From assembly GCA_963795385.1 (NCBI GenBank), contig CAWCHK010000010.1:62001-126000 (forward strand): 64,000 bases of DNA, given 5' to 3'. Below, piece after piece: positions 1 to 10,295 of the stretch. Every line of letters begins with the position of its first letter. Positions within the stretch are counted from its first letter, which is position 1. The notes under the pieces were generated by a model. That model saw only the letters and a program-made list of their open reading frames with translations, was not told the origin of the DNA and ran no database searches. Position numbers and translations under genes: made by a program. Origin of the DNA: CAVURS01 sp963795385. Its GTDB lineage: Bacteria > Actinomycetota > Actinomycetes > Actinomycetales > CAVURS01.

Positions 1-417
1 GTCTGCCGGGACGAGGAGACCTTCGGGCCCGTGGTGTCCGTCTACCGGGTCGGCTCCGACGACGAGGCGATCGCACTGGCCAACGACACGGCGTACGGGC
101 TGAACGCCAGTATCTGGACGCGGGACGTGCGCCGGGGACGCCGGTCATCGCGGCGCGGATCGAGGCCGGGACGGTCAACATCAACGAGGGGTACGCCGCT
201 GCGTGGGGCAGCGTCGGCGCGCCGATGGGCGGCATGAAGGAGTCCGGGCCTGTCCCGACGGCACGGCGCCGAGGGCATCACGAAGTACACCGAGGTGCAG
301 AACGTCACGGCCCAGCACGTGCTGGGCGTCGGTGCGCCGTTCGGCCTGTCGCAGGAGGCCTGGGCCGCAGCGCTGACCCTGTCGCTGAAGGCGATGAAGC
401 GGGTCGGCCTGCGGTGA
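1..417 (+). CDS. gabD2: Succinate-semialdehyde dehydrogenase, C-terminal part (frameshifted)
   Basis: Aldehyde dehydrogenase C-terminus, cut by the window edge. It would oxidise succinate semialdehyde to succinate with NAD(P)+ in the GABA shunt. Visible family blocks are ETFGPVVSVYRV, then ANDTAYGLNASIWTRD, and in other frames RIEAGTVNINEGYAAAWGS, APMGGMKESG and HGAEGITKYTEVQ. Joining these needs two indels: a missing G in the G run near 138 and an extra C near 248. The nucleophilic Cys lies outside the window. The stop TGA at 415-417 overlaps the GTG of the next gene, so the two are probably co-transcribed. Assignment to the SSADH subgroup rests on overall resemblance to actinobacterial GabD2; another ALDH substrate is possible. 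Confidence 0.75.
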
Positions 418-2230
418 CGCCCGAGGTCGCCGGCGCAACGATGCGTCCGGGGAGCCGGCCGGCGTACGACGTGGATGTCGTCGTCGTCGGGTCCGGCTTC
501 GGCGGCTCCGTCGCGGCGCTGCGGCTGGCCGAGAAGGGTTATCGGCGTAACGGTTTTCGAGTCAGGGCGGCGGTTCGAGGACGAGGAGTTCGCGGCGACG
601 TCGTGGGACGTGCGCCGGTACTTCTGGGCGCCGCGGCTGGGCTGCTACGGCGTGCAGCGCATCCACAAGCTGCCCGACGTCATGCTGCTGGCGGGGGCCG
701 GCGTCGGCGGCGGCTCGCTCAACTACGCCAACACCCTCTACGTGCCGCCGAAGGCGTTCTTCGACGACCCGCAGTGGAGCGGGATCACCGACTGGGCGGC
801 CGAGCTGGCGCCGCACTACGACCAGGCGGCCCGGATGCTCGGCGTCGTCGAGAACCCGTGCGAGGGGCCGGTCGAGGACGATCATGCGGGCGGTCGCCGA
901 CGACCTGGGCGTCGGGCACACCTTCCGCAAGACGCCGGTCGGGGTCTTCTTCGGCCGCGCCGGACGCGGCGACCGGCCAGCAGCGGCAGCGAGCCCGGCG
1001 CGTGGTCGACAGACCCGTTCTTCGGCGGTGCGGGTCCGGCGCGCACGGGCTGCACCGAGTGCGGCAACTGCATGGTCGGCTGCCGGGTCGGCGCCAAGAA
1101 CACGCTGGTCGAAGAACTACCTGGCGCTCGCCGAACGGCTGGGGGCCCAGATCGAGCCGCTGCGCACCGTCGTGGACGTCCGGCCGCTGGACGCCGGCCG
1201 ACCCGAGGCAGGGCTTCGCCGTGACCACCGAGCGCACCGGCGCCTGGCTCCGGCGGGACCGGCGGACGGTCCGCGCCGGCCAGGTCGTCATCGCGGCCGG
1301 CACGTGGGGCACCCAGAAGCTGCTGCACTCGCTCGTGGCCGGTGGCTCGCTGCCCGCATCTGTCCGCGCGCCTCGGTCAGCTGACCCGGACGAACTCCGA
1401 GGCGCTGCTCGGCGCGGTGACCCACCGCGTGCCGCCCGGGTGCCGACCTGGCCCGCGGCGTGGCGATCACCTCCTCGTTCCACCCCGACCCCGACACCCA
1501 CGTCGAGAATGTGCGCTACGGCAAGGGTTCGAACGCCATGGGCCTGCTCGGCACGTTGCTCGTCGACGGCGGCGGGCGCGCTCGCCGCGATGGCTGCGCT
1601 GGATCGGTCAGGCGGCCCGGCGGCCGGACCAGGTGGCGCGGAGCATGTGGGTCCGCCGGTGGAGCGAGCGAGCGGTCATCGGCCTCGTCATGCAGAGCCT
1701 GGACAACTCGCTGACGGTGTCCGGGCGCGCCCCGCCGGCTCGGGCGGGGGCGTGGCGCTGACCTCGCGCCCGGGTCACGGAGTGCCCAATCCGACGTGGA
1801 TCCCGGTCGGGACACAGGGCGATTCGCCGTCTGGCCGAGTTGCTCGAGGTGCGGGCCCAGGTCCCGGCCGAGCCCGGAGGGACGCTCGGCGACGTCGTGG
1901 ATGTCCCGATGACCGCGCACTTCCTCGGCGGATGCGTGATCGCGCGACTCCGACCAGCGGGGAGTGGTCGACCCGTACCAGCGGGTCTACGGCTATCCGG
2001 GGCTGCACATCGTCGACGGCTCGGCGGTCTCCGCCAACCTGGGCGTGAACCCCGCGCTGACCATCACGGCCCAGGCCGAGCGGGCGATGTCGTTGTGGCC
2101 CAACCGATCTCACGCCGACCCGCGGCCCGAGCAGGGCGCGCCGTACCAGCGTCTGGAGCCGGTGGCGCCGGACCATCCCGCGGTCCCGGAGGGCGCACCG
2201 GCGGCCCTGCGTCTCGCGCGGTCCCGATGA
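414..2230 (+). CDS. GMC-family FAD oxidoreductase (cholesterol-oxidase-like), multiply frameshifted
   Basis: FAD-dependent oxidoreductase of the glucose-methanol-choline family, subgroup resembling cholesterol oxidases. The N-terminus holds the dinucleotide-binding fold VDVVVVGSGFGGSVAALRLAEKG. Further blocks include AGAGVGGGSLNYANTLY, GCTECGNCMVGCRVGAKNTL, QVVIAAGTWGTQKLLH and, at the C-terminus, GLHIVDGSAVSANLGVNPALTITA, which is the usual FAD-domain end of the family. These blocks lie in all three frames, so at least nine indels are needed (near 545, 880, 960, 1010, 1110, 1205, 1355, 1445, 1570, 1750, 1820, 1940). No block carries an internal stop, which argues for sequence error rather than decay. 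The GTG start overlaps the dehydrogenase stop (GTGA). Substrate unknown. Confidence 0.75.
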
Positions 2231-3167
2231 CGGCCGCGGCCGGCAGCTGGAACCCGACCGAGATCGACGACCAGACCGGCCGCACGGTCGTCGTGACCGG
2301 GGCGAACTCCGGCATCGGCCTGGAGGCCGCGCGGGTGCTGTCCGCCAAGGGAGCGCGGGTCGTCCTGGCCGTCCGGGACCCCGGTCGCGGGGCGGCCGCG
2401 CTGGACATCGTGCGCCGGGACGGGGCGGCCGAGCTGCTGCACGCTCGACCTGGCCGACCAGGCGAGCGTCCGGACGGCGGCCGAGGAGCTCGCCGACCGG
2501 GTCGACCGGATCGACCTGCTGGTGAACAACGCCGGCATCATGGCCACGCCCGGGCGCCGGACGGTCGACGGTTTCGAGTCGCAGATGGCGACGAACCATC
2601 TCGGGCACTTCGCCTTCACCGGTCGCCTGCTGACCCAGCTGCGCGCCGCGCCCGAGGCGCGGGTCGTCACCATCAGCAGCAACGCGCCACCGGCTGGGTC
2701 GGCTCAGCGTCCAGGACCCGCTCGGTGAGCGGGTCCGCTACCACTCGTGGCCGGCGTACGGCCGGAGCAAGCTGGCCAACCTGCTCTTCACCATGGAGCT
2801 CCAGCGGCGGTTCGACCGGGCGGGGTGGCCGGCGCTGGGCGTCGCTGCCCATCCCGGCGTGGCGGCGACGAACCTGGTCGGGTCCGGACCGATGCGGCAC
2901 ATCCCCGGGCTGGCCGCGCTCGGCGGCGCCGTGAACGGCCTGTGGGCCCAGCCGGCCCGGATGGGTGCGTGGCCGACGCTCTACGCCGCGACCCGCCCCG
3001 GGCTGCTCGGCGGCGAGTTCGTCGGGCCGGGCGGCCCCGGCGAGTGGCGCGGCGCGCCGGTCCTGGTGCGGGCGGCGCCGGCGGCCTACGACGAGGAGCT
3101 GGCCCGGGCCGTGTGGGACCGGTCGGCTCAGCTGACGGGGGTCGACTTCCGCGAGCTGGCGGCCTGA
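2227..3167 (+). CDS. Short-chain dehydrogenase/reductase (frameshifted)
   Basis: NAD(P)-dependent short-chain dehydrogenase of the extended retinol-dehydrogenase-like type. The ATG overlaps the stop of the GMC gene (ATGA). Visible are the cofactor motif TGANSGIGLEAARVL near residue 19, VNNAGIMATPG, the SSNA strand end with the catalytic Ser, and the active-site YGRSK. Two indels interrupt it, near 2445 and near 2690, after which the frame returns. The C-terminus overlaps the convergent DUF3995 gene by 40 bp. Its position suggests co-transcription with the GMC oxidoreductase, but the substrate cannot be read from sequence. Confidence 0.8.
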
Positions 3168-3568
3168 GCGGCGGCCAGGCCGATGGCGACGCACAACGGC
3201 CCGTAGTAGCGACGATCCAGCCGGGCGAAACGGGCGCTCGGCGACCACCGGACCAGCCGCCCGGTGGTCCCGGTCAGACCCGCGACCCCGCGGCCGAGGA
3301 AACCCGCTGCGACAGCGGTCCGCGCCAGGCGGGCGGCCGGCCGGTCGCCCCCGGCGCCGGCGACCAGGAGCGAGGCCACGGCCAGCCCGCCACCGACGAC
3401 GACACAGGCAGCGGCGCCCGGAAGCTCGGGTCGCCCGGCGACCACCTCGGCCAGTTCGTGCCGGTCCGGCGCCGGCCACGAGGAGCCCACCGCCCAGGAC
3501 AGGTGGAGCAGGGAGAGCCCGGCGAGCACGCACGCACCGGCGGTCGGGGCCGCCCGGCCGGCGTTCAC
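3128..3568 (-). CDS. DUF3995 family membrane protein
   Basis: Predicted 146-residue integral membrane protein. The segments LSLLHLSWAVGSSWP, a hydrophobic stretch VVVGGGLAVASLLVAGAG, FLGRGVAGLTG and the C-terminal block RLVRWSPSARFARLDRRYYGP match the DUF3995 family, whose function is unknown. I chose the GTG at 3568 because it overlaps the stop of the upstream ABC transporter gene (GTGA), giving an operon on the minus strand. The last 40 bp overlap the end of the SDR gene on the other strand. Confidence 0.75.
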   Translation of the reverse strand: MNAGRAAPTAGACVLAGLSLLHLSWAVGSSWPAPDRHELAEVVAGRPELPGAAACVVVGGGLAVASLLVAGAGGDRPAARLARTAVAAGFLGRGVAGLTGTTGRLVRWSPSARFARLDRRYYGPLCVAIGLAAAQAASSRKSTPVS

Positions 3569-5409
3569 GAGCGGGAGCCCGCCACGTCCGGCACGGTCGG
3601 GTCCCCGGGCGGCGGGCCGTCGGAGGGCTGGCGCTGCCACGATCGCCACAGCGCGGCGTAGGCGCCGCCGGAGGCCAGCAGCTCGTCGTGGCTGCCCAGC
3701 TCGGAGATCCGGCCGTCCTCGACCACGGCGACCCGGTCGGCGTCGTGGGCGGTGTGCAGCCGGTGGGCGATCGCGACCACCGTGCGGCCGGACAGCACGG
3801 CCGACAGGGACCGCTCGAGGTGCCGGGCGGCGCGCGGGTCGAGCAGCGAGGTCGCCTCGTCGAGCACCAGCGTGTGCGGGTCGGCCAGCACCAGCCGGGC
3901 CAGCGCGACCTGCTGCGCCTGGGCCGGGGTCAGCGCGTGACCGCCCGTGCCGACACCGTGGTCTGCAGCCCGAGCGGGAGGTCGAGCGCCCAGCCCAGCG
4001 CGTCGACCGAGCCCAGCGCCGACTCCAGGTCGGCCGGTCGTCGCCTCGGTGCGGGCCAGCCGCAGGTTCTCCTCCAGGGTGCCGACGAAGACGTGGTGCT
4101 CCTGGGTGACCAGGGCGACCTGGCCGCGCAGCTGGTCGAGCGTGAGGTCGACCAGCGGCACGCCGCCCACCGTGACCGAACCGCGCGTGCGGCGGGTGGA
4201 TCGCCGGCGAGCAGCCGCCCGAGCGTGGACTTGCCCGCACCGGACGGCCCGACGACGGCGAGCCGCTCGCCGGGGGTGAGCGACAGCGAGACCCCGTGCA
4301 GGACGTCGTGGCCCTCGCGGTAGGCGTACGACGCGTCGCCGTCGCCCGGACGTGGTCGTCGACCGGCTCCTCGCCACTCGGTGTGCGGTCCGGCGGGACG
4401 GTCGCCACGCCGATGATCCGGCCGAGCGACGCGGCGCCGACCTGGACCTCGTCGAGCCACGACAGCAGCTCGTCCACCGGGTCGACCAGCTGCACGACGT
4501 ACAGCGTCACGGCGGTGACGGCGGCGACGCTCGCGTGCCCGTGCATCACCAGGAAGCCGCCCCACAGCAGGCACAGCGCGACCGGCAGCAGGTAGGTCAG
4601 CTCGACGGTCGGGAACCAGACCATCCGCAGCCGCAGCGTGTACCGCTCGATCCCGTACGCCGCGCGCCAGGTCGTCGAGCGTGCGCTGCACCCGGCGCCC
4701 GCGCAGGCCCAGCGCGTCGACCGTCCGCGCCCCGTCGACGGTCTCGGTGATGGTGCCGTTGAGCTCGGCGTACGCCGCTCGCTCGGCGAGGTAGCCCTCC
4801 GGGGCGCGCCGGAGGTACCAGCGGGTCGAGAGCCACAGCAGCGGTACGCCGACGAGGACCGGAAGGGCGACCAGCCAGCCGGCCAGGAAGGTCGCGGCGA
4901 GGGTCAGAGCCGTTGTGACACAGGCGACCAGCACCGACGGCACCGCGAACCGCACGGTCTCGGACAGCGCGTCGATGTCGTTCGTGGTCCGCGAGATCAG
5001 GTCGCCGGTGCCGGCCCGCTCGACCGTCGACAGGGGCAGCGCCAGCACCCGGTCGATGAACTGCTCGCGCAGCTGCGCGAACACCTTCTCGCCCAGCACG
5101 AACGACGCGTAGCGCGCGTAGCGGGTCAGCACCGACTGCAGGACCACCGCCGCCGCCAGCAGCAGCGCGTAGCGGTTCGCGCATCGACACGGTCAGCTGG
5201 TGGTCGCTGAGCTCCTGCACCAGCCGGCCGAGGACCGGTGGCGCGACCAGCCCGGCCAGCGCGGCCAGGGCGTGCAGGGCCAGCACGAGCGTCATCGGCC
5301 GGCGGTGCTGGCGGAACAGCCGCCGGGCCTCGGCGCGCACCTCGCGCCGAGGTGGCGACCGGCAGCCGGCCGCCGGGCCCGAGGCTCAGCTGGCGTTCGG
5401 GGTCCGCAT
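3565..5409 (-). CDS. ABC exporter, second half-transporter with degenerate signature (frameshifted)
   Basis: Membrane-plus-ATPase half-transporter of the heterodimeric multidrug/lipid exporter type. The N-terminal half shows TM segments such as TLVLALHALAALAGLVAPPV and, in another frame, the linker EKVFAQLREQFIDRVLALPL. The nucleotide-binding domain has Walker A VGPSGAGKSTLGRLL, Walker B TLVLDEATSLLD and a switch His in VAIAHRLH. In place of LSGGQ the signature reads LTPAQAQQVALAR. It starts at an ATG that overlaps the partner's stop (TGATG). About six indels split the frame (near 5390, 5350, 5170, 4660, 4340, 4200, 4040, 3950). The pair should export an unidentified hydrophobic substrate. 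Confidence 0.75.
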
Positions 5410-7164
5410 CAGCCCTCCTCTCCGCGCAGGCACGACCGACCGGTACGCCGGGGTCGTGCGCCAGCAGCTCGTCGTGCGTGCCGCTGGCCCGGACCCGCCC
5501 GCCGGCCAGGAAGACGACGCGGTCGGCGTGGTCGAGCAGCAGCGGGCTGGAGGTGATCACGACCGTCGACCGGCCGGAGCGCGCGTCGCGCAGCCGCTGG
5601 CCGATCCGGGCCTCGGTGTGCGCGTCGACGGCACTGGTCGGCTCGACGAGCACGAGCGTCTCGGCGTCGCGCAGCAGGGCGCGGGCCAGCGCGAGGCGCT
5701 GCCGCTGGCCACCCGACAGCGAGCGGCCGCGCTCCTCCAGCCGGCTGTCCAGCCCGTCCGGCAGGGCGTCGACCGCGTCGGCCGCGCTGGCCACCTCGAC
5801 GGCGGACCAGAGGTCCTCGTCGGTGAGCGCCGCGCCCGCCGGGCCGACCAGCTCGTCGCGCAGGACGCCGGTGAACAGGCGCGGCTCGGTCTCGCTCACG
5901 ACGATCCGCCGGCGCACGTCCGCCAGGGGCAGCGCGGACAGCGGGACGCCGCCGAGCTGCGCGCCGCCGGACGCTCTGGTTGCCGGCGTCCGCCATCGCG
6001 AGTTCCGAAGCGCCCCAACCGATCGGCCAGCTCCGCCGACTCCTCGGGATGGGCCGAAACCACGCGCGGTGAGCGGCCCGGGACCGACCTCGAAGCCGGA
6101 CTGCGGGTCCCGCACCGCCGCACCGGCAGGCGGCGAGACCGCGGTGACCAGCGGGTCGTGGACCGAGGGCTGCACGGACAGGACCCGGATGATCCGGCGG
6201 GCCCCGACGTACCCGCGGGTGGCCCGGTCGGCCATCTCGATGGTGGTGCCCGAGCGGGGCCGACCAGGAACGCGGCGTAGCCGTAGCCGCGACCAGCTCG
6301 CCGGCGGTGATCCGGCCCTCGATCGCGAACCGGGCGCCGAGCCAGGTGATCAGCACGACGAAGACGCCGGGAAGGAACACGTGCGCGGCGTCGAGGACGC
6401 GACTGGACCCCGGCCACCCGGACGCCCTCGCGGCGCACCCGGTCGGACTGCTGCGCGTAGCGGCGGGCGAAGGTCTCCTCGCCGCCGATGCCCCGCAGCA
6501 CCCGCAGCCCGGCGACGGTGTCCGCGCCCAGCGTGGTCAGCCGGCCGACCTGCTCGCGCTGGGCCGGCCTGCCGGTGGTGCAAGCGGCGCGATCAGGCCG
6601 CCGAGCGCGGCGGTGACGATCGGGACGCCGATCAGCACGAGCAGGCCGAGCGGCACCGAGATCTCGCAGCAGGATGACGGCGACGACGACGTACGCGACG
6701 ACGCCCCGGCGAAGCGGGCCAGGACGTCGTACATACCCCCGACCCGCTGCGCGTCGCTCGCGACCGTCGCGACCACCTCGCCGGTCGGGACCTGTTGCGG
6801 CGGAGCGGCTCCCGTGCCGGCGGCGTGGTCGCCGAGCAGCTGGATCATCCGGAACGCCGCCTGCAGCCAGTTCGCCACGGCGGCCCGGTGCCGCATCACG
6901 CCGCAGAACGAGATGGTGACCGCGAGCCCGAGGACCGACCGCGGCCCAGGCCAGCAGCGCCCGGCCGTCCTGCGCGACGACGCCGCTGGTCGATGGCCGC
7001 GCCGATGGTCGACGGGCAGCAGCGCCTGCGCGACGAACCACAGGATGCCCCAGGTCATGCCGTTCAGCAGCGAGGGCCACTGGCATCCGGGCGATCCACA
7101 GCAGGAGCCGCCCCGGCGACCTCAGGTCGGGGCGGCCCGGGTCCGGGTAGGGCAGGGAGCGCAC
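5409..7164 (-). CDS. ABC exporter, first half-transporter (frameshifted)
   Basis: Half-transporter partnered with the downstream gene. The recoverable order is an N-terminus beginning VRSLPYPDPGRPDLRSP, TM pieces such as MTWGILWFVAQALLPV and FLPGVFVVLITWLGARFA, then an ATPase domain with a canonical signature LSGGQRQRLALARALL. Walker B reads TLVLVEPTSAVD, with Val where the Asp is expected, and the switch-His region reads VVITSSPLLL, without the His. Walker A is lost in a shifted stretch near 6000. At least ten indels are needed. The GTG at 7164 has a TAGCGT hexamer 8 nt upstream (7173-7178, reverse), consistent with a leaderless start. It is divergent from SURF1. Confidence 0.7.
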
Positions 7165-7258
7165 AAGGCTCCACGCTATTGAACGTTCGGATCCCTGGAA
7201 AAAGGGGTTATCCGCCGTCTGACCTGGCATCCAGCCCGGGCGGTTACCGTTCTCGGGC

Positions 7259-8086
7259 GTGACCCAGTGAGAGCGGCGGCGCCCAGCCGCGTGTGCGCAC
7301 GGCGCTGCGGCCGCATGGCTGGGGCTGCTCGCCGTCGTGATCGTGCTCTGCGTCGCCTTCGGCTGGCTCGGGCACTGGCAGCTGGACGTCGCCACGGTCC
7401 AAGGAGAAGCCGAAGCACCGCCACGCGACTCCGGCCGCCGTCCCGCTCGACCAGGTGGTCCGCCCGCAGCAGGTCTTCCGGGGCAACATGGTCGGCCGGC
7501 CGGTGACCGTCGCCGGCGAGTACGACGCCGGCCGGCAGGTGCTGGTGTCCGGCAAGCGGCAGGGTGGCGCGGCCGGCTTCTGGGTGCTGACCGCGCTGCG
7601 GACGCCGGCCGGCGCCCTGGTGCCGGTGGTCCGGGGATTCGCACCGCAGGCGGCCTCGACGCCGCCGTCCGTCCCCGCGCCGCCCCCCGGCCCGGTCTCG
7701 CTGTCGCGGGGCACTCGAGCCGCCGGAGACGACACCCTCCGGCGCCGCCGCTGCGCCGGCCGGGCAGCTCGCCGCGGCGGACACGGCCGACGTGGTCAAC
7801 CTCTGGGGCGGGCCGATCTACAACGTCCTGCTCTACGCCGCCGGCCCGAGCGGCGACCGGCGGGTCGTCCCTCGCGGCGGTGCCGGTCCCGCCGCTGGAC
7901 ACCGGTGGTGGGCTGCAGCTGCGGAACGCGGCGTACGCCGTGCAGTGGTGGCTCTTCGCGGCATTCGCCCTGCTGCTCTGGTGGAGGATGGTGCGCCAGG
8001 ACGCCATCGACACCGCGATGGCCGCCTCGACGACCGACCCGGCGGACGACCGGACCGACCGCAACAGGGAGCTCAGCGCCTCGTGA
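7259..8086 (+). CDS. SURF1 family cytochrome oxidase biogenesis protein (frameshifted)
   Basis: SURF1 proteins assist assembly of cytochrome c oxidase in the membrane. Visible are a first TM segment WLGLLAVVIVLCVAFGWLGHWQL, then RPVTVAGEYD and RQVLVSGKRQGGAAGFWVLTAL, the block VVNLWGGPIYNVLLYAAG, and the second TM segment AYAVQWWLFAAFALLLWWRM near the end. The blocks lie in three frames, with indels near 7270-7310, 7400, 7715 and 7880. I placed the start at GTG 7259 because a TACCGT hexamer sits 8 nt upstream; the alternative is GTG 7293. The stop overlaps the next gene (GTGA). Confidence 0.75.
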
Positions 8087-8514
8087 CCGCACCGACCCGA
8101 CCGGCCCGACCGGCCGCGCACCGGCCCGACCGGCCCGACCGGCCCGACCGGCCCGACCCGGCCGCAGCCGCGACCGCGCGCGATCGGCGGTGCGCTCACG
8201 CGCTACCGGGTGATGGCGATCGTCACCGGGATCGGGCTGGTCGTCCTGACCTTCGTCGGCATCCCGCTGCAGATCTGGGCCGACAACGACAAGGTGGTGG
8301 CCGTCGTCGGCACGGCCCACGGCTACCTCTACCTGGTCTACCTCGTCGTCACGGCCGACCTCGGGCTGCGGCTGCGGTGGCCGCTGCTGAGGATGCTGCT
8401 GATCGCGGTGGCCGGGACGGTGCCGTTCTGCTCGTTCGTCGCCGAGCACCTGGTCACCAAGCGGGTGCGCGCGGAGCAGGCGGAGCCGGTCGCTCCGGAT
8501 ACCTGGGCCGGTGA
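8083..8514 (+). CDS. DUF3817 family membrane protein (frameshifted)
   Basis: Small membrane protein recognised by RYRVMAIVTGIGLVVLTF, then GTAHGYLYLVYLVVTADLGLR and the C-terminal segment FCSFVAEHLVTKRVRAEQ, characteristic of DUF3817. Function unknown. The GTG overlaps the SURF1 stop. Between the start and the first TM segment is a 9-bp repeat, roughly CGGCCCGAC, giving a Pro/Arg- or Gly/Pro/Thr-rich tail depending on frame; one indel there and one near 8500 are needed. Its probable TGA at 8512-8514 overlaps the GTG of guaA, so SURF1, DUF3817 and guaA look like one transcript. Confidence 0.7.
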   Translation: MTAPTRPARPAAHRPDRPDRPDRPDPAAAATARDRRCAHALPGDGDRHRDRAGRPDLRRHPAADLGRQRQGGGRRRHGPRLPLPGLPRRHGRPRAAAAVAAAEDAADRGGRDGAVLLVRRRAPGHQAGARGAGGAGRSGYLGR

Positions 8515-10150
8515 CCGACCCGCTCCCCGAGAGCCCCGCCGGACCAGCCACACCCGCCGGACCCACCGGACCCGCCGGACCCGCCGACGCCGCCGGACCT
8601 CCTGGACCCGTGCTGGTCGTCGACTTCGGCGCGCAGTACGCCCAGCTCATCGCCCGCCGGGTCCGCGAGGCCAACGTCTACAGCGAGATCGTCCCGCACA
8701 CCATGCCGGTGGCGGAGATGCTCGCCCGCCGGCCTGCCGCCGTGATCCTCTCCGGTGGCCCCAGCAGCGTGTACGCCGAGGGCGCACCGTCGGTCGACGG
8801 CTCGCTCTTCGCAGCCGGCGTCCCGGTGCTCGGCATCTGCTACGGCTTCCAGGCCATGGCCCTGTCGCTCGGCGGGGACGTCGCCCGAACCGGACTGCGC
8901 GAGTACGGCGGCACGGTGGCGTCGGTGCAGCCCGAGGGGTCGACGCTGTTCGACGGGCAGGCCACCGAGCAGTCGGTCTGGATGAGCCACGGCGACTCGG
9001 TGCACCGGGCTCCCGAGGGCTTCCGGGTCACCGGGGAGTCGGCCGGGTCGCCGGTCGCCGCCTTCGAGGACGACGAGCGACGCCTCTACGGCGTGCAGTG
9101 GCACCCGGAGGTCGTGCACATCGGCGTACGGGCAGCGGGTGCTGGAGAACTTCCTGACCCGCGGCGCGCGGATCGCGCCCGAACTGGACCACGGCGGGCG
9201 TCGTCGAGGACCTGGTCGCGTCGGTGCGCGCGCAGGTCGGCGACGCCCGGGTGATCTGCGGGCTCTCCGGCGGGGTCGACTCCTCGGTGGCGGCGGCGCT
9301 GGTGCAGCGGGCTGTGGGCGACCAGCTGACCTGTGTCTTCGTCGACCACGGGCTGCTGCGGGCCGGCGAGGCCGAGCAGGTCGAGAAGGACTTCGTCGCC
9401 GCGACCGGGGTCGACCTGGTCGTCGTGGACGCGAGCCGGCAGTTCCTGGACGCGCTCGCCGGGGTGACCGAGCCGGAGGCCAAGCGCAAGGCGATCGGGC
9501 GCGAGTTCATCCGGGCGTTCGAGCGGGCGGCGCGCGACATCGTGGCGAACGAGGGCGAGGTGAGGTTCCTCGTCCAGGGGACGCTCTACCCGGACGTCGT
9601 CGAGTCCGGCGGGGGCGAGGGGGCCGCGACGATCAAGTCGCACCACAACGTGGGCGGGCTGCCCGACGACCTGCAGTTCGAGCTGGTCGAGCCGCTGCGC
9701 CGGCTGTTCAAGGACGAGGTGCGAGCGGTCGGGCTCGAGCTGGACGTGCCGGAGGCCATCGTCTGGCGGCAGCCCTTCCCCGGGCCGGGGCTCGGGATCC
9801 GCATCGTCGGTGAGGTCACGGCGTCCCGGCTGGCGATCCTACGGGCGGCGGATCTCGTTGCGCGCGAGGAGCTTTCGGCCGCCGGGCTGGACCGGGACAT
9901 CTGGCAGTGCCCGGTGGTGCTGCTCGCCGACGTGCGGTCGGTCGGCGTCCAGGGCGACGGCCGGACCTACGGTCACCCGATCGTCCTGCGGCCGGTGTCG
10001 TCCGAGGACGCGATGACGGCCGACTGGACGCGGGTGCCGTACGACGTGCTGGCCCGGATCTCGACCCGGATCACCAACGAGGTGCCCGAGGTCAACCGGG
10101 TCGTCGTCGACATCACGAGCAAGCCCCCCGGCACCATCGAGTGGGAGTAG
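8511..10150 (+). CDS. guaA: GMP synthase (glutamine-hydrolysing), two frameshifts
   Basis: Converts XMP to GMP with ATP and glutamine. The class I amidotransferase domain shows VVDFGAQYAQLIARRVRE, the nucleophile Cys at about residue 110 in GICYGFQAM, and the His/Glu pair in VQWHPEV. The ATP pyrophosphatase domain has the P-loop LSGGVDSSVAAALV, then GEVRFLVQGTLYPDVVES, and the dimerisation domain ends with SKPPGTIEWE. Two indels, near 9125 and near 9200, break the linker between domains. An unusual Pro/Gly/Ala-rich extension of about 32 residues precedes the amidotransferase domain, built from 9-bp-like repeats. Essential housekeeping gene, so the frameshifts are very likely sequence errors. 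Confidence 0.93.
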
Positions 10151-10180
10151 ACCTCAGACGGTCAGGCCCCGATCCGGCGC

Positions 10181-10226
10181 CAACGGTGCAACCGCGTGTC
10201 ACGCCTGACGTGCCGTTGCACCGTTG
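10181..10226. repeat. Palindromic intergenic repeat, family A copy 1
   Basis: Perfect 12-bp inverted repeat CAACGGTGCAAC ... GTTGCACCGTTG with a 22-nt loop, between the convergent ends of guaA and the VOC gene. A near-identical element lies at 41,053-41,100 with the same loop length. It may act as a bidirectional terminator, although no T-run follows. Confidence 0.75.
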
Positions 10227-10295
10227 CGGGTGGAACCCGGCCAAGAGCGGTGCCGCTGCGCAGAGCACTGCTGCTGCCGAACCGGGCCGAGCGGG

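Noticed and set aside
414..2230. GMC oxidoreductase as a genuine pseudogene
   Set aside because: All family motifs survive without nonsense changes and neighbouring essential guaA shows the same kind of indels, so sequence error is the better explanation.
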